A stretch of DNA of 40,218 nucleotides. It comes from Nanobdellota archaeon. Lineage in GTDB: Archaea > Nanobdellota > Nanobdellia > Pacearchaeales > GW2011-AR1. The stretch covers positions 1-40,218 of the forward strand of contig JANLHN010000012.1 of NCBI GenBank assembly GCA_024654505.1, in the 5' to 3' direction. The stretch's first letter is position 1. Each line of letters starts with the position of its first letter. Made by a program: the position numbers and the translations under genes. Positions 38,625 through 40,218 of this stretch are shown here, one piece after another. Below the pieces are notes generated by a model that worked only from the letters and a program-made list of their open reading frames with translations, was not told the DNA's origin and ran no database searches.

Positions 38625-39107
38625 ATGGTTGAAGAAAAGAGAAGGAAACAGATGACTGTTGCAATTTATTATAATTCCGGAGGAATTCTTCTTGGTTTAA
38701 AAAAAAGGGGTTTTGGAGAGGGGCGATGGAATGGATATGGAGGGAAAGTAAAACCGGGAGAGACTATTAATGGAGCCACTCGACGAGAAGTGTTTGAAGA
38801 AGCAGGAATAGTGGTTGGAGGATTAAAAAATATTGGCCTTATTGATTTTGAATTTGTAGACAAGCCGGGAGAGGTTCTTGAAGTTCATTTCTTAAGAATT
38901 TTAGACTATTATGGGGAACCAAGAGAAACAGAAGAAATGAGTCCGGGGTGGTTTGATTTAGATAAAATCCCCTATGATAAAATGTGGCCAGATGATATTT
39001 ATTGGATGCCTATGTTTTTGAGAGGGGAAAAATTTGGAGGAAGAATTCTTTTTAAGGACCAGGACACTATTCTTGAAAATGATATTCGACCGGTGAATTT
39101 TGCTTAA
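38625..39107 (+). CDS. Nudix hydrolase, MTH1/8-oxo-dGTPase-like
   Basis: 160 aa. The Nudix box is intact: GGKVKPGETINGATRREVFEEAGI (split here as GGKVKPGE and RREVFEEAGI). The preceding GEGRWNGYGGK and the ending MWPDDIYWMPMFLRG followed by FGGRILF resemble MTH1-type enzymes that clean oxidised nucleotides. It has its own leaderless promoter divergent from the tRNA-Leu(CAA) promoter. Confidence 0.9.
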   Translation: MVEEKRRKQMTVAIYYNSGGILLGLKKRGFGEGRWNGYGGKVKPGETINGATRREVFEEAGIVVGGLKNIGLIDFEFVDKPGEVLEVHFLRILDYYGEPRETEEMSPGWFDLDKIPYDKMWPDDIYWMPMFLRGEKFGGRILFKDQDTILENDIRPVNFA

Positions 39108-39124
39108 TCATTAAGTTTAAAAGT

Positions 39125-39139
39125 TGGTTCAAAGAACCA
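39125..39139. repeat. Hairpin TGGTTC-AAA-GAACCA after the MTH1-like gene
   Basis: Six-base arms and AAA loop, 18 bases after the stop codon. Same design as the hairpins at 4891 and 7918. Confidence 0.55.
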
Positions 39140-39166
39140 TCATGTTTAAAGTGGGGTTACGCAAGC

Positions 39167-39174
39167 TTTAAAAA
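39167..39174 (+). promoter_or_regulatory. TATA box for 5S rRNA
   Basis: CTTTAAAAA centred about 25 bases before the predicted 5S rRNA 5' end at 39195. Confidence 0.6.
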
Positions 39175-39194
39175 CCAAAAATTCTCAAGAATAC

Positions 39195-39303
39195 TAGACG
39201 GCCATAATGGTTTGGTTACACCTGATCCCATTCCGAACTCAGAAGTTAAGCTTACCATGTTCGTGCTTGTACTGTCTCTGATGGGAACGCACGAAGCTGT
39301 CTA
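39195..39303 (+). rRNA. rrf: 5S rRNA
   Basis: About 109 nt. The closing helix pairs TAGACGGC (39195-39202) with GCTGTCTA (39296-39303). The core has CCTGATCCCATTCCGAACTC and AGAAGTTAAGC, the most conserved 5S segments. Helix IV/V follows with GTACTGTC and GATGGGAACGC. It stands alone, away from 16S and 23S genes, as in many DPANN archaea. A T-rich stretch follows at 39306-39314. The ends are set by pairing and may be off by a few bases. Confidence 0.93.
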
Positions 39304-39333
39304 CCTTTTATTTTGGGTGGTTGGGAGAAATCA

Positions 39334-39341
39334 TTATAAAC
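39334..39341 (+). promoter_or_regulatory. TATA box for the DUF212 gene (leaderless)
   Basis: ATTATAAAC centred 25 bases before ATG 39363. Confidence 0.6.
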
Positions 39342-39362
39342 GCTTTTTAGTTATTAAATAAA

Positions 39363-39767
39363 ATGATATTAACTAAATTACTATTTCATCCAATATTTCT
39401 CTCTGTCCTATTCGCATACATTTTGTCCCAGTCTATAAAGATGTTTATTTTGGTATGTCATGAAAAGGAATTCTCAATAAAACTTATTTTTAGAAGAAGG
39501 AATATGCCTTCTTCACACTCGGCCACGGTTGCTGCTTTAACTGTCTCTTCTTTTTTATACGAGGGAGTAACTCCTTTAACAATAGCTATTTTCTTTTTCT
39601 CCATAATTGTTTTAAGAGATTCGTTAGGGGCTAATTATGGAATGCCAAAAAAAGGAAAGGAGATTATAGTTAGGGGAGTAGGAAGAATACACTCTTTATT
39701 AGAGGTTGTTGTAGGTGTTGGAATCGGGGCCGTAATAGGAGGTATTATATTCTTAATAGGGCCTTGA
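39363..39767 (+). CDS. DUF212 family, divergent PAP2-like membrane protein
   Basis: 134 aa, about four membrane segments. The motif RRNMPSSHSATVAAL is the PAP2-type phosphatase active-site stretch, followed by IIVLRDSLGANYGMPKKGKE and GRIHSLLEVVVGVGIG, the usual DUF212 landmarks. Family members are taken to be lipid or polyprenyl phosphate phosphatases, but the activity is unproven. A link to polyprenyl-phosphate recycling in glycan assembly is possible. Confidence 0.88.
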   Translation: MILTKLLFHPIFLSVLFAYILSQSIKMFILVCHEKEFSIKLIFRRRNMPSSHSATVAALTVSSFLYEGVTPLTIAIFFFSIIVLRDSLGANYGMPKKGKEIIVRGVGRIHSLLEVVVGVGIGAVIGGIIFLIGP

Positions 39768-39774
39768 CTTGTTT

Positions 39775-39972
39775 TTAATACTTCTTAAACTTATTAATCA
39801 GTTCAAGGGTATCTGTTTGTCCTAAGATTTGTGCTCTGCAGCAGTATCTTTTTAGGCCAACTTCGTCTAGAGCTTCTTTATTTGTCTTCCCAGAGGTTAT
39901 AAGCTCCTTATACTTAACATAGAGGTGTGCAATTGGCTTTCCACAACTAAAACACCTTATTGGAATTATCAT
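39775..39972 (-). CDS. rpoN: DNA-directed RNA polymerase subunit N (RpoN/Rpb10)
   Basis: 65 aa, full length. The zinc site is typical of Rpb10: IPIRCFSCGKPIAHLY (CxxC) and the paired cysteines in GLKRYCCRAQILG. It is an assembly subunit of archaeal RNA polymerase. A TATA box (39993-40003) is 26 bases before the start. It ends eight bases from the convergent DUF212 gene. Confidence 0.97.
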   Translation of the reverse strand: MIIPIRCFSCGKPIAHLYVKYKELITSGKTNKEALDEVGLKRYCCRAQILGQTDTLELINKFKKY

Positions 39973-39992
39973 ATTTGATTAGCGAAATTTGG

Positions 39993-40003
39993 CTATTTAA
40001 ATA
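39993..40003 (-). promoter_or_regulatory. TATA box for rpoN (leaderless)
   Basis: TATTTAAATAG on the minus strand, centred 26 bases before the rpoN start codon at 39972. Confidence 0.6.
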
Positions 40004-40029
40004 TAACTATCTCAAGGGAAGATACTTGT

Positions 40030-40048
40030 AGGAAACTGTTAGTTTCCT
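40030..40048. repeat. Hairpin AGGAAACT-GTT-AGTTTCCT upstream of rpoN
   Basis: Perfect eight-base arms with a GTT loop, between the end of the partial minus-strand gene and the rpoN promoter. The arms share GGAAACT with the palindrome upstream of secY. It may be a terminator or 3' structure for the partial gene. Confidence 0.55.
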
Positions 40049-40053
40049 CGAAT

Positions 40054-40218
40054 TTAAAGTTTCTTGTTGGAGGTATTCTTTTCTAAGACCTTTAAAGAGT
40101 CATCTCTCCAAACCTCTTTAGTCCTTGCATGTATACTTTGGGAGTTATCTATCAGAATAGAAATCCCTTCAAGGATTAAATTAAGTTTTTCTTCATTATC
40201 CTTTGCCACGTCTTTATT
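40054..40218 (-). CDS. C-terminal part of an unknown protein
   Basis: Open on the minus strand from the window edge to a TAA at 40054-40056: 54 residues, acidic and helical in look (DVAKDNEEKLNLILEGISIL ... HARTKEVWRDDSLKVLEKN). I do not recognise it. It is too short to assign, and the N-terminus is outside the window. Codon use looks like the surrounding genes, and it lies in the same direction as rpoN. Confidence 0.55.
   Translation of the reverse strand, partial: NKDVAKDNEEKLNLILEGISILIDNSQSIHARTKEVWRDDSLKVLEKNTSNKKL

Noticed and set aside
36808-38625. Integrated virus or insertion sequence at the tRNA cluster
   Set aside because: No integrase, transposase or other element gene is present; the inserts are 41-100 bp and non-coding. 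Only footprints are seen.

Overview
The window reads as AT-rich archaeal DNA. The evidence is the archaeal/eukaryotic-type ribosomal proteins (S4e, L19e, L32e), aIF1/SUI1, an archaeal SecY, RNA polymerase subunit N, the AglB/STT3 oligosaccharyltransferase, tRNA genes without encoded CCA, and TATA boxes about 25 nt upstream of start codons that imply leaderless mRNAs. The compact overlapping genes, a DUF106 protein after secY, a SpoIIM-like protein, split transketolase and a pared-down ribosomal operon fit a DPANN archaeon (Woesearchaeota/Pacearchaeota-like). That placement is inference; no tree was computed.

Layout. 1-7844: ribosomal operon on + (end of L22, S3, L29, aIF1, S17, L14, L24, S4e, L5, S14, S8, L6, L32e, L19e, L18, S5, L30, L15). 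7987-9794: secY and a DUF106 membrane insertase-like gene. 9820-10978: a cysteine-cluster gene with one in-frame stop, convergent with an e2b2/ribose-1,5-bisphosphate isomerase-like gene. 11112-18557: SpoIIM-like protein, then an N-glycosylation block (GlcNAc-1-P transferase, STT3/AglB, UDP-GlcNAc 2-epimerase, methyltransferase, glycosyltransferase). 18592-32429: sugar modification locus (C-methyltransferase, RmlD-like reductase, glycosyltransferases, Nudix, epimerase, nucleotidyltransferase) that contains a CDP-dideoxyhexose cassette, rfbF-rfbG-SDR-tktN-tktC-rfbH (25885-31630). 32426-36808 (minus): secF-secD, a small membrane protein and a Wzx-like flippase. 36950-38439: five tRNA genes. 38625-end: MTH1-like Nudix, 5S rRNA, DUF212, rpoN and a partial gene.

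How it fits together. The glycan genes can build a lipid-linked sugar chain (GT4-family transferase start, glycosyltransferases, flippase, STT3 transfer to protein next to Sec export genes). The CDP cassette would supply an unusual 3,6-dideoxy sugar. The split transketolase between rfbG and rfbH suggests a two-carbon branch is added, by analogy with yersiniose synthesis. This is the best candidate for an undescribed pathway.

The second notable signal is non-coding. Every tRNA in the cluster has partial copies of tRNA ends beside it or beside its neighbour, separated by short hairpin-rich inserts. In two cases the promoter sits in front of the truncated 5' copy rather than the full gene. Several promoters carry inverted or tandem copies of their own TATA box, and many intergenic gaps hold short perfect hairpins with two- to four-base loops. 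Together these suggest small insertions or template-switch events that target non-coding DNA.
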